A stretch of 64,000 nucleotides of DNA from Nipponacmea schrenckii (GCA_030562195.1 JAUJPP010000006.1:6696001-6760000); one strand, 5' to 3'. Positions 51,201 to 61,725 are shown, numbered from the stretch's first letter. Translations and numbers: made by a program. The notes: generated by a model from the sequence alone, not told the origin.

Positions 51201-53966
51201 CAAGCTATGTTGAAAGTTGAATAAAAAACAAAATACCAACAAGAATTAAATTAACCTTTTTTTTCAAAGTCATTTCTGATGAGTTTCACTATAATAGGCT
51301 ACAAAACGCTATCGAAGAAAGTTTCATGAAAACCATATCTCTGAAGAAAATTAATCTTTCCCCCTTCATTCATTAATACGCGATAAGTACTTATTTAGTC
51401 ATAATTGTCCATTTATACCAAATTAATTGTGTATTACAGCAATGGTATGATGAGTTACTAGCGTGGAATAAATCTAAATATGGTGGAGTTGAAGAAATAA
51501 CAGTATCTCAGAGTGACGTTTGGCTTCCAGATCTACTCGTAGAAAATACGTGAGTTGATTTTCGATACGGACATTCCCTTGAACGTTTTATGAACATGAA
51601 CATAGTATCTTCCATAACTTCTGTAAATCATGTACGATATCAGATTTAAGATGGTCAACCTCATGGTTCTTGATTGCAACAAAATTATAAAACTATGCAC
51701 TTGATGCATCTATTGGTTCAGGCAACTGACATGGATGGAAGAAAATTATTCCCTTTAGAATTATTTTAGTTTCTTGTAACTTCGTGACATTTAGAATGAA
51801 TCCAGGGTCAACCCAGCAGCATACACTCTTAAGCAATTCTTTAAGAGAACGAATAAATAAACTTTCGGATTTTTCAACCCAGTTTTTCCCTATTAGTGAT
51901 GCAGGTGGGAGGGACTGCCATGGAAAAAGCGTCTTGTATATTTCGAAAAGGACAATAAACCAACCCCATTGCTATGTACGTTAAAGATTCCTCTTCAGTT
52001 GAAAATCGCAAAGTGTACGCTAATGCTACTGTCCTGGCCAAATTTCCTTCATTGCACCAATCATGGCGTTGCCCATCTTATTTAGCCCATTAGTTGTATG
52101 ACGTAAAACTCCATTCATTTGCCAACTATATTTTATAAAAAAAAAATACTAATACTAATCAGAAATCTGAATGATATTCTTGTTCACGGTACACATGATG
52201 CAATTGATCATTGATATTAGTTTCGATATTGACTTATTATTGCCATTTATTTCAGTCCTTTTTAGGCAATTATTTCCAAATACTGTTTTGTCGTTCTGTT
52301 TTGTCGTTTCAATTTATTTGTTGGTCATCGATCTTTCAGTTTCAGTGAAAGTGCTCAAGAATTAGTATTAATATAGTGTAAATTTTTAAGCTTATGTTAG
52401 GCGAACTATGAATTTACTTTTTAACATAAAGACACTAACATTTTTTATTGCATCATTCTTAATGATCCTACTTTTTCACAAGTATTCTGTTTCGTCTCGT
52501 GCACTTTACACTTCTTAAAAATGCCATATTATATTATCAATTTCAGGGCCTTAAACTTTGCACCAATAGGAAATTCGGCAATGTTAATAAGTATAGATCA
52601 TAATGGTAGGATTTATTGGGAACCTGGTATCATGACAAAGACAATTTGTGAAGTGAATATTGGAAAGTATCCATTTGATTATCAGTCTTGTGAAATTAAA
52701 TTTCTTACTTGGATGCATACAAATAAAACATTAGCTATATTTCCGGGAGCAGACGAAGTCAGTTTAGATGCCTGTATTCCAAATGGTGAATGGGATATTA
52801 TATCAGCTAAATCGGGTGCTTATTCATACCCTAGTACTTATAGACCAGGATTTGCCCATACTGGCGTAACATTTAAAATTGAATTGATGAGAAAAAGGAC
52901 ATTTTATGTATTAAACACTATAGTTCCAGTAGTGCTACTTTCATTTCTCAACGTGCTAGTGTTTCTACTTCCGGCAAGTAGTGGAGAGAAGATGGCGCTC
53001 GCAGTGACGGTCTTACTATCCTTTACTGTGTATTTAAGTATTGTCAGTGAAGTAATGCCTAAAACATCAGAGAGTATATCAATATTAGGTGAGAAAACAA
53101 ATTTTATCTTTTGACTAAGACCTATATACCGTGTCAGTATATTATATATTATTAAGGTTAGAATTAGGTTTTTGATTGTTTTAACCAGGTTTCTCTTGTC
53201 AGTGATGCAGGTCGATTTGATTGATATGGAAAAACAAGCCTGGGGTGACACAACTAGGTGAGGCCCATGTCCTACAAGATCCACCAAAGGTCGGAAAAAA
53301 TTAATACTGATGTCCCTGCAACAAATTACCCATTTTCTTGTGGGAGTTACCCGTTTTATTGATATCTAATGGTTGCTTAAGAGTACCTGAATTCTTTTCA
53401 TGTCATGTCAAGTCATTTATGTTTAAATAGTGGCTGCGAAAACGTTGTTCATAATACACATTTCGAATTTTGTTTATATTTCTAGTAACGACTTTATTTT
53501 TTTTTACCATGTTTCCATTTTATTTTCAGCTGTGTATTTAACATTGTTATTGACACTAAGTACAATGTCAGTGTTATCCTCTGGGGTGGTTATGAACATG
53601 ATTCACCAAGACCCCACGAAACCTATCCCTCCAACATTAAAATGTGTGTTATGTTGTCGCCAAAAGTATAAAAACAGGAAGAAAAATGTGAAAAAACATA
53701 GTGTGGAAAGGAATGGAGATTGTAAAAAAAGACTCGCTGAGGTTGAAGTTAGACAATACTCAGAGAATTCGACAAAATTAGAAATTAAAACCAATATAGA
53801 TAATACAAGGACTGAGTTAACGCCCTTGTTTGAGGATCCGGAACCAATAGATGATGGTATAACATGGGTTGATATAGGTAGTGCTGTGGACAATTTGTTA
53901 TTTTGGGTGTTTTTAATTATTACAATTAGCGCAACGAGTACTGTTCTTGCTATGTTTTCGTGGTGA
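30221..53966 (+). CDS. Cys-loop (nicotinic acetylcholine receptor-type) channel subunit, complete, 445 aa
   Basis: Subunit of a pentameric plasma-membrane ligand-gated channel. Coding exons: 30335-30395 (exon from about 30221 with 5' UTR), 48577-48719, 49812-49856, 51440-51549, 52547-53088, 53530-53966; total 1338 bases, all phases join. The 45-bp and 110-bp exons are the classic sizes in nicotinic receptor genes. Residues 1-20 are a signal peptide; an in-frame TGA at 30299-30301 fixes the ATG. Loop D Trp lies in NMQWYD. The Cys-loop is C154-C168 with KYPFDYQ. Loop B Trp is W175, and NKT at 179 is a glycosylation site. M1 is about 239-263, M2 269-290, M3 303-326 and M4 418-444. GEK (266-268) before M2 and Leu at M2 9' suggest a cation channel. 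Loop C (about 206-222) has no Cys-Cys pair and loop A lacks its Tyr, so it is a non-alpha or divergent subunit with unknown ligand. The intracellular loop is short (about 90 residues). Intron 3 needs a GC donor. Confidence 0.92.
30299..30395 (+). other. Signal-peptide exon of the channel gene
   Basis: The in-frame TGA at 30299 is followed by ATG at 30335. The reading is MGRSLLGFLLLVIIVISIKL, then one base and the donor G|GTAAGG. It ends in phase 1, and exon 48577 begins with the two bases needed. A pyrimidine-rich acceptor (TTTTTATCTTTCAG) at 30207-30220 implies an upstream non-coding exon. The link over 18 kb rests on phase, signal peptide and lack of a nearer alternative. Confidence 0.7.
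30772..31132 (-). mobile_element. Inverted copy of the TTGCC/GTGGGCGTATA family
   Basis: Runs opposite to the copies in EDC4 and PABPN1. It starts with TATGCCCACATTC and TGTCCGTCGGTCCGTTC (tail, reversed) and ends with GGGCGTATGTTACCTTACC and TGGCAAGCTATCTTTTTT (head, reversed). The core is one reduced unit. Lies in intron 1 of the channel gene. Confidence 0.65.
31211..33850 (-). pseudogene. Wrecked Gypsy-type LTR retrotransposon (gag and integrase remnants)
   Basis: Two diverged terminal repeats share CCAAAGAACC, AAGCCACATTGATGGTTTAT/TAGCCACATTAATGGTTTAT, and AAAACTACAAGTCAGTTC; they lie near 31230-31370 and 33735-33840. Gag-like frame on the minus strand (33388-33573; DTADDWSTYFERLQQYY), continuing in broken frames near 32900-33060. 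Integrase remnants: PWQRIHIDFARPF near 32430-32480 and YHPATNGLAERFVQTL near 32160-32240. Protease and reverse transcriptase appear deleted, since only about 600 bp separates the gag remnant from the start of the integrase part. Frameshifts and stops throughout, so inactive. It sits antisense in intron 1 of the channel gene. Confidence 0.8.
33325..33345 (+). repeat. Poly-C tract
   Basis: Run of about 16 C inside the decayed Gypsy element. Simple-sequence tract; its length may be unreliable in an assembly. Confidence 0.7.
34920..35495 (-). mobile_element. Inverted core-repeat element, tail end lost
   Basis: AGAAGCT words at 34931, 35085, 35246 and 35391 mark diverged units of about 145-161 bp. 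The right end carries the reversed head, ACGCACGTTACCTTGCCTAG and CTATCTTTA. It is the same family as 7316-8909 in the opposite orientation. Confidence 0.6.
35601..35978. mobile_element. Nested palindromic MITE-like element
   Basis: The word GTTTCCACTT occurs four times: direct near 35605 and 35800, inverted near 35917 and 35962. The outer arms CTGCGTTTCCACTT / AAGTGGAAACACGG bracket about 375 bp. The inner arms TGCGTTTCCACTTGTT / AACAAGTGGAAACACA bracket about 134 bp. GCCGAAC/GTTCGGC and AAAGCTAGCTTT words add further stems. The open frames on both strands here follow from the palindrome. No clear target duplication was found. Confidence 0.65.
39363..39486. repeat. Near-perfect 39-bp inverted repeat with 46-nt loop
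   Basis: Arms 39363-39401 and 39448-39486 are inverse copies with one mismatch (TGACACAATTATATAGAT against ATCCATATAATTGTGTCA). The loop contains a second small stem, GACGGAAG / CTTCGTC, followed by GAAACGTCG. Likely a MITE or snap-back end; transcribed as part of intron 1 of the channel gene. Confidence 0.8.
42590..43270 (+). repeat. Diverged direct duplication, offset about 430 bp
   Basis: TTGCTTGACCGGAAGTGAGC and the following CTGTTGCATAATG/TCTGTAGAGC words near 42610 recur as ACGGAAATGAGATATTGCAT and TCTGTTCG near 43045. Both are followed by TTTTATTT(A/G)TTAATTGTAAAAAGA-like sequence. A third weak copy lies near 43360. No gene. Confidence 0.5.
44443..44455 (+). repeat. Poly-G tract
   Basis: Run of about 13 G in the channel intron. 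Simple sequence only. Confidence 0.7.
45195..45810 (-). pseudogene. Possible decayed non-LTR RNase H-region fragment
   Basis: On the minus strand AYIKENDQADMCAKSES resembles the end of retroelement RNase H domains (usually HxGxxGNExAD..AK) with lost residues. SLALYVNHPRPGCTIHSSFK precedes it in another frame, and a further open frame follows at 45195-45440. Frame changes are frequent. The match is weak and rests on one motif. Confidence 0.3.
46745..47150 (+). repeat. 42-bp minisatellite in channel intron 1, about ten units
   Basis: ACAACTGGGCTTGTGT starts near 46751, 46793, 46835, 46875, 46914, 46955, 46995, 47037, 47079 and 47121, mostly 42 bp apart (39-42). Units carry ACTAGTTATCTTAACAACAG and CTTTCT. 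Closely related sequence lies just before the splice acceptor of exon 2 (GGCTTTCTACAACTGG at 48546-48561). The long open frames here come from the repeat. Confidence 0.9.
47195..48576 (+). repeat. Direct duplication (about 350-380 bp) ending at the exon-2 acceptor
   Basis: Block 47195-47575 and block 48230-48576 are diverged copies. Shared words include GCAATGGGC(T/C)TTGA, AAAAAAGTATTCGA, GTAACTAGGGTGTGTTTGA, TTTGCGACCAATTTATATTT, AATAGACTCATTTAGGA and CTTTCTACAACTGGTATTTG. The right copy ends in the real acceptor (TGTCTTTTCAG); in the left copy this has decayed to TGTCATTATC. Confidence 0.8.
50452..50497 (-). mobile_element. Solo end of the TTGCC repeat family
   Basis: GTGGGCGTATATCATCCATC followed by ATGGCAAACTATCTTTAAG is a reversed head segment with no core or tail. 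Channel intron 3 (between exons 49812-49856 and 51440-51549). Confidence 0.5.
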
Positions 53967-54311
53967 TGTGGAAACTGGACATGACGGAAAATAGCCTCAA
54001 TATTTAATATGTGAAAGCACATAACATTTGACGTGAAAATGTGCTCACTGAAATAGTTTTGTCATGCCACAATCTGTGTATATATATATTCTCTCTTTTA
54101 TATAATTATCATTCCCATTTAGTAAATCTTATCTTCTTTCAAATTATGAGTTAAAAATGATACATTTGGTTGTTACAAGGAATAACCAAAGACTTCCATT
54201 CCGTAATAACAACATCAATGTTTTATAGTAATCTAAAGCCATTGGAATAGTGCATTCATCAAAAAACATGTTAATAAATGCGGGGGCGCGGAATCGTGTA
54301 AAGAATGATTG

Positions 54312-54515
54312 GGCATTTAATGAACCCCCTGTAGAACGTCTGCTGCCTTTGCCCGTAAGACCCCGATCTGAGGCAAACAAAAATCGCTAGTTCTTATATG
54401 TATATTTGTACCAAACACAGTGCATTCTTAGGAACTCCATACATCACACTGGCAAAATATGATCTTTGCACTTTTAAAAGGAGCATATTGAAAAAAATGT
54501 TTTTTTGTTTGTTTT
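54312..54515 (+). repeat. Left 204-bp direct repeat
   Basis: Almost identical to 55717-55920, offset 1405 bp; I see two substitutions (CTGTAGAACGTC against CAGTAGAACCTC). It carries TTGCCCGTAAGACCCCGATC and ends in a T-rich run directly before the insert. Confidence 0.9.
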
Positions 54516-55716
54516 TATACGCCCACATAGAAATGTGGACGTATATTGTTGTCGCCCCTGTCCGTCGGTCCGTCGGTCCGTCGGTCCGTCGGTCCGTCGG
54601 TCCGTCTGTCAACAATTGTTTGTGGACACTGTAGAGACTACAGTTTTTATTGGAATTTCTTGAAACTTGGTATACTTGTTTATAATCACTCAAGGAAGAA
54701 CCCTATCGATTTTGGTATGATTTCGAAAAAAATTCCTGGAATTCTTGGACTTTGAATTTCAAATTGTTCTGTTTGTAAACAAAAGCTTGTGGACACTGTA
54801 GAGACTCCATTTCTTTATGAATCTTTTTGTAACTTGGTATATTTGTTTATTACCATCCAAGGAAGACCCCTATTGATTTTGATATGATTCTGAAAAAAAT
54901 TCCTGGAATTCTGGAACTTGGAATTTCGAATGTACTGTTTCTCATCCGTCTGTCAACAATTGTTTGTGGACACTGTAGAGACTACAGTTTTTATTGGATC
55001 TTCTTGAAACTTGGTATACATCTTTATTACCATTCAACGAAGACCCCTATCGATTTTGGTATGATTCCGAAAAAAATTCCTGGAATTCTTGAACTTTGAA
55101 TTTCAAATTCCGTCGGTCCGTTGGTCCGTCTGTCAACAATTGTTTGTGGACACTGTAGAGACTACAGTTTTTATTGGAATTTCTTGAAACTTGGTATACT
55201 TGTTTATAATCACTCAAGGAAGAACCCTATCGATTTTGGTATGATTTCGAAAAAAATTCCTGGAATTCTTGGACTTTGAATTTCAAATTGTTCTGTTTGT
55301 AAACAAAAGCTTGTGGACACTGTAGAGACTCCATTTTTTTATGAATCTTTTTGTAACTTGGTATATTTGTTTATAACCATCCAAGGAAGAACCCTATTGA
55401 TTTTGATATGATTCTGAAAAAAATTCCTGGAATTCTGGGACTTGGAATTTCGAATTGTACTGTTTGTCATCCGTCTGTCAATAATTGTTTGTGGACACTG
55501 TGGAGACTACAGGTTTCATTGGATTTTCTTGAAACTTGGTATACATGTTTATTATCATTCAATGAAGACCCCTATTGATTTTGGTATGATTCCGAAAAAA
55601 ATTCCTGGAATTCTTGGATTTGAATTTCAAATTGTTCTGTTTGTAAACAAAAGCTTGTGGACACTGTAGAGACTCCATTTCTTATGAATCTTTTTGTAAT
55701 TGGTATATTTGTTATT
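54516..55716 (-). mobile_element. Repeat-bearing insert with terminal hairpin and alternating tandem units
   Basis: Starts ATACGCCCACAT-AGAA-ATGTGGACGTAT, a hairpin that is the reverse of the tail at 8880-8909, then GTCGCCCCTGTC and about six 8-bp GTCGGTCC units. The core has GTGGACACTGTAGAGAC at 54622, 54789, 54966, 55146, 55313, 55491 and 55657. Spacing is 167, 177, 180, 167, 178 and 166 bp, that is, two alternating unit types forming dimers of about 345 bp. No TTGCC head is present at the far end. Open frames here are repeat artefacts. Confidence 0.75.
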
Positions 55717-55920
55717 GGCATTTAATGAACCCCCAGTAGAACCTCTGCTGCCTTTGCCCGTAAGACCCCGATCTGAGGCAAACAAAAATCGCTAGTTCTT
55801 ATATGTATATTTGTACCAAACACAGTGCATTCTTAGGAACTCCATACATCACACTGGCAAAATATGATCTTTGCACTTTTAAAAGGAGCATATTGAAAAA
55901 AATGTTTTTTTGTTTGTTTT
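55717..55920 (+). repeat. Right 204-bp direct repeat
   Basis: Second copy of the 54312-54515 sequence, followed by ACACATCTTAGAGAG. Together with the left copy it brackets the hairpin-bearing insert just downstream of the channel gene. Confidence 0.9.
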
Positions 55921-57775
55921 ACACATCTTAGAGAGATCTGAATTGTCAATGCTATACAAATTACCGATGCAGTCAGATTACCGCCAAAGATTGACCCTTC
56001 CCATCGCCATGGTCAAATTTATCTGTATAGAACGTCAAAGTAAAAAACGTTGAATTGAAATTCTGTTAAGGCTCTGAAACTTATCACGATAATTGAATGG
56101 CAGCCATAGAATATCGGTCGGAATAATATCAATATTTACACTTGATAAAGTGATACAATTTAAGAATTATTTTCAGCACATATACGATATATGTGATGTA
56201 TGTCGATTCGTGTCAAATAGAACAGAATATTCAGTACCGGAAATATTGCCAGCGTTGCCTTTGGTATGAAAGGAATGAAAAATATCAACGGCCTTGTAGG
56301 TATGCTAAGTTGAATCTGTTGATGTGGATAAAGTAATTATGGATACCATTTCTCGACTAGAAACTACATTCTCTTTTAATCCTATTTTGTTTTGAACCTG
56401 TACCATGATTTTTAATGAAACTAATGAATTGCTCAATATCTAGTGTCCTAATAGTTTGCTTGCAAATGTATTGTTTTTGGACCTTGCAAGGCCTCAGGTA
56501 CCGCAAAAACAGTTCCATTGACAATAAATGTTCTCTATATATTTTTTTTTTTTTGGTTCTCGTGAACCATTTTGCTCAATCCAATCGAAGAATAAACCAC
56601 CTTAATTTTTTTTAAATTTCATTCAGCACCTTTTATATTTTATCTTGGTAAATTTATTCAGGGCAATAGAAAACTGAGGGAAATATGCTCGAGTAATTTG
56701 TCCGATATTGACTATTCTGTATTCTGTGAGAATATGAATTTGTTTGATCTCGCGAATTGTTTTTAGTTGTCAAGTGGTGTGCAGCAGATTATGTGTCTGA
56801 CACGAGTTATTTTGCACTTGGTAGAATGTTATCTTTCACTCAAAAGTATTTTGTGAGTACCTTTGACCTCTATCTAGGTCTATTTGGCTCTTGTGCTGGA
56901 TTTGGTCACCTTACTTCTAGCGAGCTAGCAGGTGAATCGTCTAGTATTAAAAATCTTTACTCTCAAAGATGTGTCGAACAAAACAAAAAACATTGTTTGA
57001 AATGGTACCAGGTATTGATGAAGCGACTTTTTTGGGGTGCCTAGTGGGCCCAATATAGCAGGCAATCTGTCATGGGCTACCTTTTTCACATTTGACATAT
57101 ATGAATTACCCTGGAATAACGGTTTGGTTTGTTTTTCGAGGTCCTAGGTAGACGTCCAGTTCATTATTTGCCCCATCAGCTTCTAAATGATTCTGCACTC
57201 CACAATTGGAACCTTGTTCTTTTTGACCAAACTGCTTTTGGCTGCCGGTCTTAACGGGTTAGATCGATCAACTTGACGAAACCAATTTGGGTCATATGAT
57301 AGCAGAAGCAATGTTTTTAATATTTTGCACATCAGTGGTTTACCTCGTTATATCCATACAGCGAAGCCAACAAACTAGACCATAAGACGAACACATTGAA
57401 CTAAATAGCCTGGGATTGAAATTAAAGGTCATGATGTTTTATTATCATAAGATACTAAAGTAAAGAACTTCTTGTCAAAATTCATTAGGAACACATGCTG
57501 TAATAGGTTGCACAAAGTATAACAGTGTGTAAGAAATAGAGAAATGGATAATCAACCTGTCAAATACTGTACAGACAGACAACATGTGCTGTAACATGTC
57601 GAAGATGTTGTTAATATATGTACAGTCCGGAAATGTTCGCCGATATATTGTCTAGATGTTACCGTAAAAAATACAAGGGTATCTTTGCTGTCAAAATGTT
57701 AATGATGTTGCCGAGTTTAATGCAATCTGAAATTAACTATAAATAACATGATCTGTCTGGACCGGCAAACAAAAT
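55921..57775. other. Sequence without a recognised gene
   Basis: No exon could be supported. A plus-strand frame at 56757-57044 starts after a possible acceptor (GAATTGTTTTTAG) and contains several Cys and Trp residues. It resembles no family I know and has no matched partner exon. Confidence 0.3.
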
Positions 57776-57779
57776 GGAA

Positions 57780-59280
57780 TACCTTGTAAATGTAATAACA
57801 ACCATAAATGTAATTCCCACCATAAATGTTACAACGTCAATATGTAATATCCACTATTATAAATGTAATAACCAACCTCACCATAAATGTACTTCCCCAT
57901 CAATATACATGTAATAGACAACGGTGCAGTAAAACATAGAGTTATTAAGTCAGCATGTTTTTTATCTTGTGAATAATTAAGTCACTATTGATTGAACCGC
58001 GAAGTCACACAAATTTTCCTGTGAACACTGAATACCACTTAAAAATAACTATGATGTACGGATTTTTTGCCGAGGACTATACCTTTAAATTCTCCATGGT
58101 TTACCGAATATGGTGACTACCTTGTTCCAAAACGAACAGAAAGAAGTATTTAGATAAAGACAGTGTATGAATATTTTTGGGCCAAAATCTGATTAAATAA
58201 AATCCAAATTAAATAAAAAAGACAAAAAGATCAATAAAGGTTTCATCTAAATATATTCTGAAGAGTAAAGTTTCTTTACTATTTACAATAACCAGAATGT
58301 ATTTTGTAAAAACATTACTCTAGAAACTTTTTTTTCTAGTAAGTCTAATAAGTATTTAACATGAACAAGAAAGTAACAATTGAAAAGAATAAGTCATTTT
58401 ATTGTAAAATGTTACTTAATTGCTCTTGGGCTGGGGGATTTGTGCTTTTATATGCAATATTTGCGTGAAGTTGTGACCATGGCTTTCATGTCCGATATGA
58501 TGTTATGTGCCTTGACTCACCATCTTTATGACTTCATTGTTCTGACAGTTCCTCGAAGTCAAAGGGCGATCCAGTTAGATCTCAGTATTGGGATCAAATA
58601 TAGTGTCAGGGAGAATTCCATGTTCAACAATATCATACGATATTGAAATTAAAAAAAAAGATAATCTGCAGCAAAAAGAAAAATAGATTTCCTCCAAAAA
58701 GCCTTCACACACAAAACAGCATTACCTGTTTTATTAATGTTGTATTAATTTTTATTTTTCGGAAAGAATTGAACTGATATCCCAAATATAGTGTTAAAAT
58801 GACGCAAAGGAATGAAATAGTGTCAGATAAATAATCTTTGATTTCTTGAACTCACAGACGTCACGTGATATGACATTGACAAACAGCAATCCAATCAATG
58901 CTCGTTTTTATTGCATTGTAGTTTATTATATTTATGTTTAAATGTTATTATATTTATGGTTTAATGTTTTTACATTTATGGTGGGGTCGATTATTTCATT
59001 GTTTGTTGATGACTATTACATTTATGGTTTAATTTATATTATGAGCGAATTTTGCTACATTTATGGTGGGTTTTGGTTATTACGTTTATGGTTAAATGTT
59101 ATTTAATTCATGGTTATTATTACATTTATGGTTGATGGTTATTACATTTATTCTCGGTATTATTACTATGATCAGGTTTGTTATTACATTTATGGTTGAT
59201 GATTATTACATTTATGGTGGGTAATACATTTATGGTTGATTTTTGTTAGGGAGGGTATTACATTTATGGTTTTTTATACA
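57780..59280. mobile_element. Element bounded by inverted arrays of a TTATTACATTTATGGTT motif
   Basis: The left arm (57785-57915) has about five copies of the reversed word (ACCATAAATGTAATAACC type). The right arm (58920-59275) has about ten copies of TATTACATTTATGGTT in direct orientation. About 1 kb of unique sequence lies between. The open frame at 58380-58646 inside is not recognised. Borders and target duplication are not resolved. Confidence 0.55.
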
Positions 59281-59834
59281 TCTCTCATCTGGAGGAAATT
59301 TTTGTATGATGGCGTGTCCTCCAATCTCGACTCTTTCATCATGGTTCAATTAAAGTGGTATTGCGTCGCAGTTTGTTAATTAATATTACCCCGTTTGCGA
59401 TACATATTTCCTATGAATCTATGGCAACGATCTACTTATCAAATGAAATTGTTCGTTAGGAGTTTTCTTTAGAATTTACAACCAAATCTAGAAATAAAGG
59501 GCTACTCTCGACAGACCGTGAGTATATAGGACCAAATTTGTCTTGGTGTGTTGCCGAGATGTCACAAAACCTGTTACCGATAATGATGTATTAGGCTACT
59601 TAAGTGTTACATATTTTTAATTTTAACTTGTTCAGTTTAACGTAATATTATATATATTGTTAGTAAACTTATACTTTACAGAACATTTTTTTCTTTAAAA
59701 GAGTTCCGTCCCTTGTACAGTATAATAGTTTGTTAGTAGTTATGTTTGAAGCGTTGATTCAGATTGGGTCTCTTTCCATACCAATAACAAAAGTCAGTCA
59801 TTAACAAAACTATTCTTAACAACTAATTGAAAAA

Positions 59835-60302
59835 ATGATAAATACAAATTATTCTTGTAAAAGAGAAGGCCCCAAGAGTCAAGTTTGTTATCGACACTTA
59901 GTTAAAGTAGAATTCCATGAACCACAGTCGTTCGATTGGAATAGGAATATTGCGAACTGTTGCTATCTGTGTGTCCCACTTTACAATCCCTTTAAAACTT
60001 ATAAATGTCAAGCTCTGACGACTCCAATTGGTACCAGTAAATATGAGTTACCGTCTGCAATATAAGACATGGCACTTGGCTGACTTGTTAATATCATACA
60101 TTATTATTTAAAACAAAGGTTGGAACTCGATCGATAAAGCCCATTGAATATCTTGAAATGTTTATCTAATATACCAGGTGACTCGAAGTACAGATTTCTA
60201 CCTTTTGGTTGTTTGGGTAATAGAAATTCTCATAATGAATTTTGCCCTTCACCAGAAGATGTTAATGCATTATGGTATATATTTTGTCTAGATGTTAAAT
60301 AA
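59835..60302 (+). CDS. Candidate small cysteine-rich protein, two exons, function unknown
   Basis: Exon 1 59835-60036 (donor ACCA|GTAAATATG) and exon 2 60178-60302 (acceptor ATATACCAG|GTGAC) join in phase into 108 codons ending at TAA. An AATAAA overlaps the stop (60298-60303). The product would have nine cysteines (residues 8, 18, 42, 43, 46, 58, 79, 90, 104), including a CC-x2-C cluster in NCCYLCVPLY, and LPFGCLGNRN in exon 2. No signal peptide is visible, so an upstream exon may exist; an in-frame stop at 59817 closes this frame. I do not recognise the family. A chance pairing of two open frames cannot be excluded. Confidence 0.35.
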
Positions 60303-61630
60303 AATAGGTACTTCCAAAGGTCATGTCTATAATCTAAACCCATAATAGACAATCATTTCCGGTATGATAAAATGCGAGAGAAGATGAGAGCGGAAGAAGT
60401 ACGAGTCAAGGAGATGTAATAAGCATGAAGGAGGAATTTTTGTATTTTGCCGACATACCATAATTATGAAAGGATATTAATAATGTAGAGAAATTGTTCT
60501 CTTAACATAATATGAGAAAAATGACACAGAAATATCAAGCTGTTATCGACTTTTATATTCAAGTCGATATATCTTCATCTCCAACAATATTTAAATTAGA
60601 TATTTCTTATACAGATATTAATTTTTTTTACATCTCCGAGCTATCACCATTTTAAAATTTTACTGACTTTATTTCTAGTATGCGTGAATGTGATAGATTA
60701 GTAGACGTTTTGTGGATCAACTAATTTTTGGCACAATGCAATGATAAGTACACAGACTTTAATTCACCTCATTGATATTAAGCATCTATTTCTCCATTAT
60801 CAGACACACACCCGGTAGTATCCAGCTTTCATTATTTATTCTTATATAAATCCAATGACCTTTCATATATCACTGTTACATATTCTAAATTTCCAGATAG
60901 AAATGTCCCTGCCTCATTTTGCAGTCAAGTTGACATTTCAGACTATCTGATATCAATGTTAATGTATTGTTAATCGGACAAAGTAATGAAATGTTTAGCG
61001 TCATTGAAATATTGATAACAATTGAATAATCTTGCCTTTAAACTAATCTAATAGTACCTTCTAGGGATTTGTGGGGATACTCATGATTGTAGCAAATTGT
61101 CATAAATTTTGGAATATTCAATCATTCATCAAAGAGGGCTGGGATTATGTTTTTAATTTTCGAATCAGAATTTACAATTAAAACGAAATAATCTGGTCAC
61201 TAAAACACAAGAATTTGAAAGAAACAAGAATCCAAGACGAGGAATTCGATGAAATCGAATTCAAGTTAAAGTTTACTTAGCACTGTTACGTAGTAGGCCA
61301 CACAAAATATGATTCACGTTCGAGTTTTCTTACCAAACCCTTTGATTCGATATACGGAATGACGATTACGATTGATTCCTCACAAACTTGTCGATGTCAT
61401 ATTCGATTACATTTTTGAGAGTCATCATGATTTTGTCGATATCCAACTTAGGGAAAACATGTTTGTGTGTTACTCTACTATATATTATGCAATAACCGAC
61501 AATATTATTCCATAGGGTGGTAGAAAATTTAGAATGAAATACTTATTAATCCGTACATTATATTACAAGTTTATATAAGCCTTGACTCATAATAAGCCAA
61601 TTATTGAATAAAGTTTTCATTTTTTCTCTT
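60303..61630. other. Sequence without a recognised gene
   Basis: A/T-rich unique-looking DNA. I saw no exon-like stretch, array or element end. Confidence 0.4.
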
Positions 61631-61725
61631 TAGATACGTGGAGGAATTGAGCATGCTTTATGTTAAGATAAAGGAGAAGATGATATAAAAATTAAACACC
61701 TATTTCGCAAACGTTTTCATTATAG

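Noticed and set aside
52904..54022. Minus-strand frames of 127 and 139 codons
   Set aside because: Antisense shadows of the channel's transmembrane exons.
54394..55669. Frames with SVRRSVGPSV and DCGHCRDYSFYWIFLKLGI-like repeats
   Set aside because: Translations of the 8-bp GTCGGTCC tract and the tandem units of the insert.
56757..57044. 95-codon plus-strand frame with many Cys, Phe and Leu
   Set aside because: There is a possible acceptor before it, but no partner exon, no domain and no motif.
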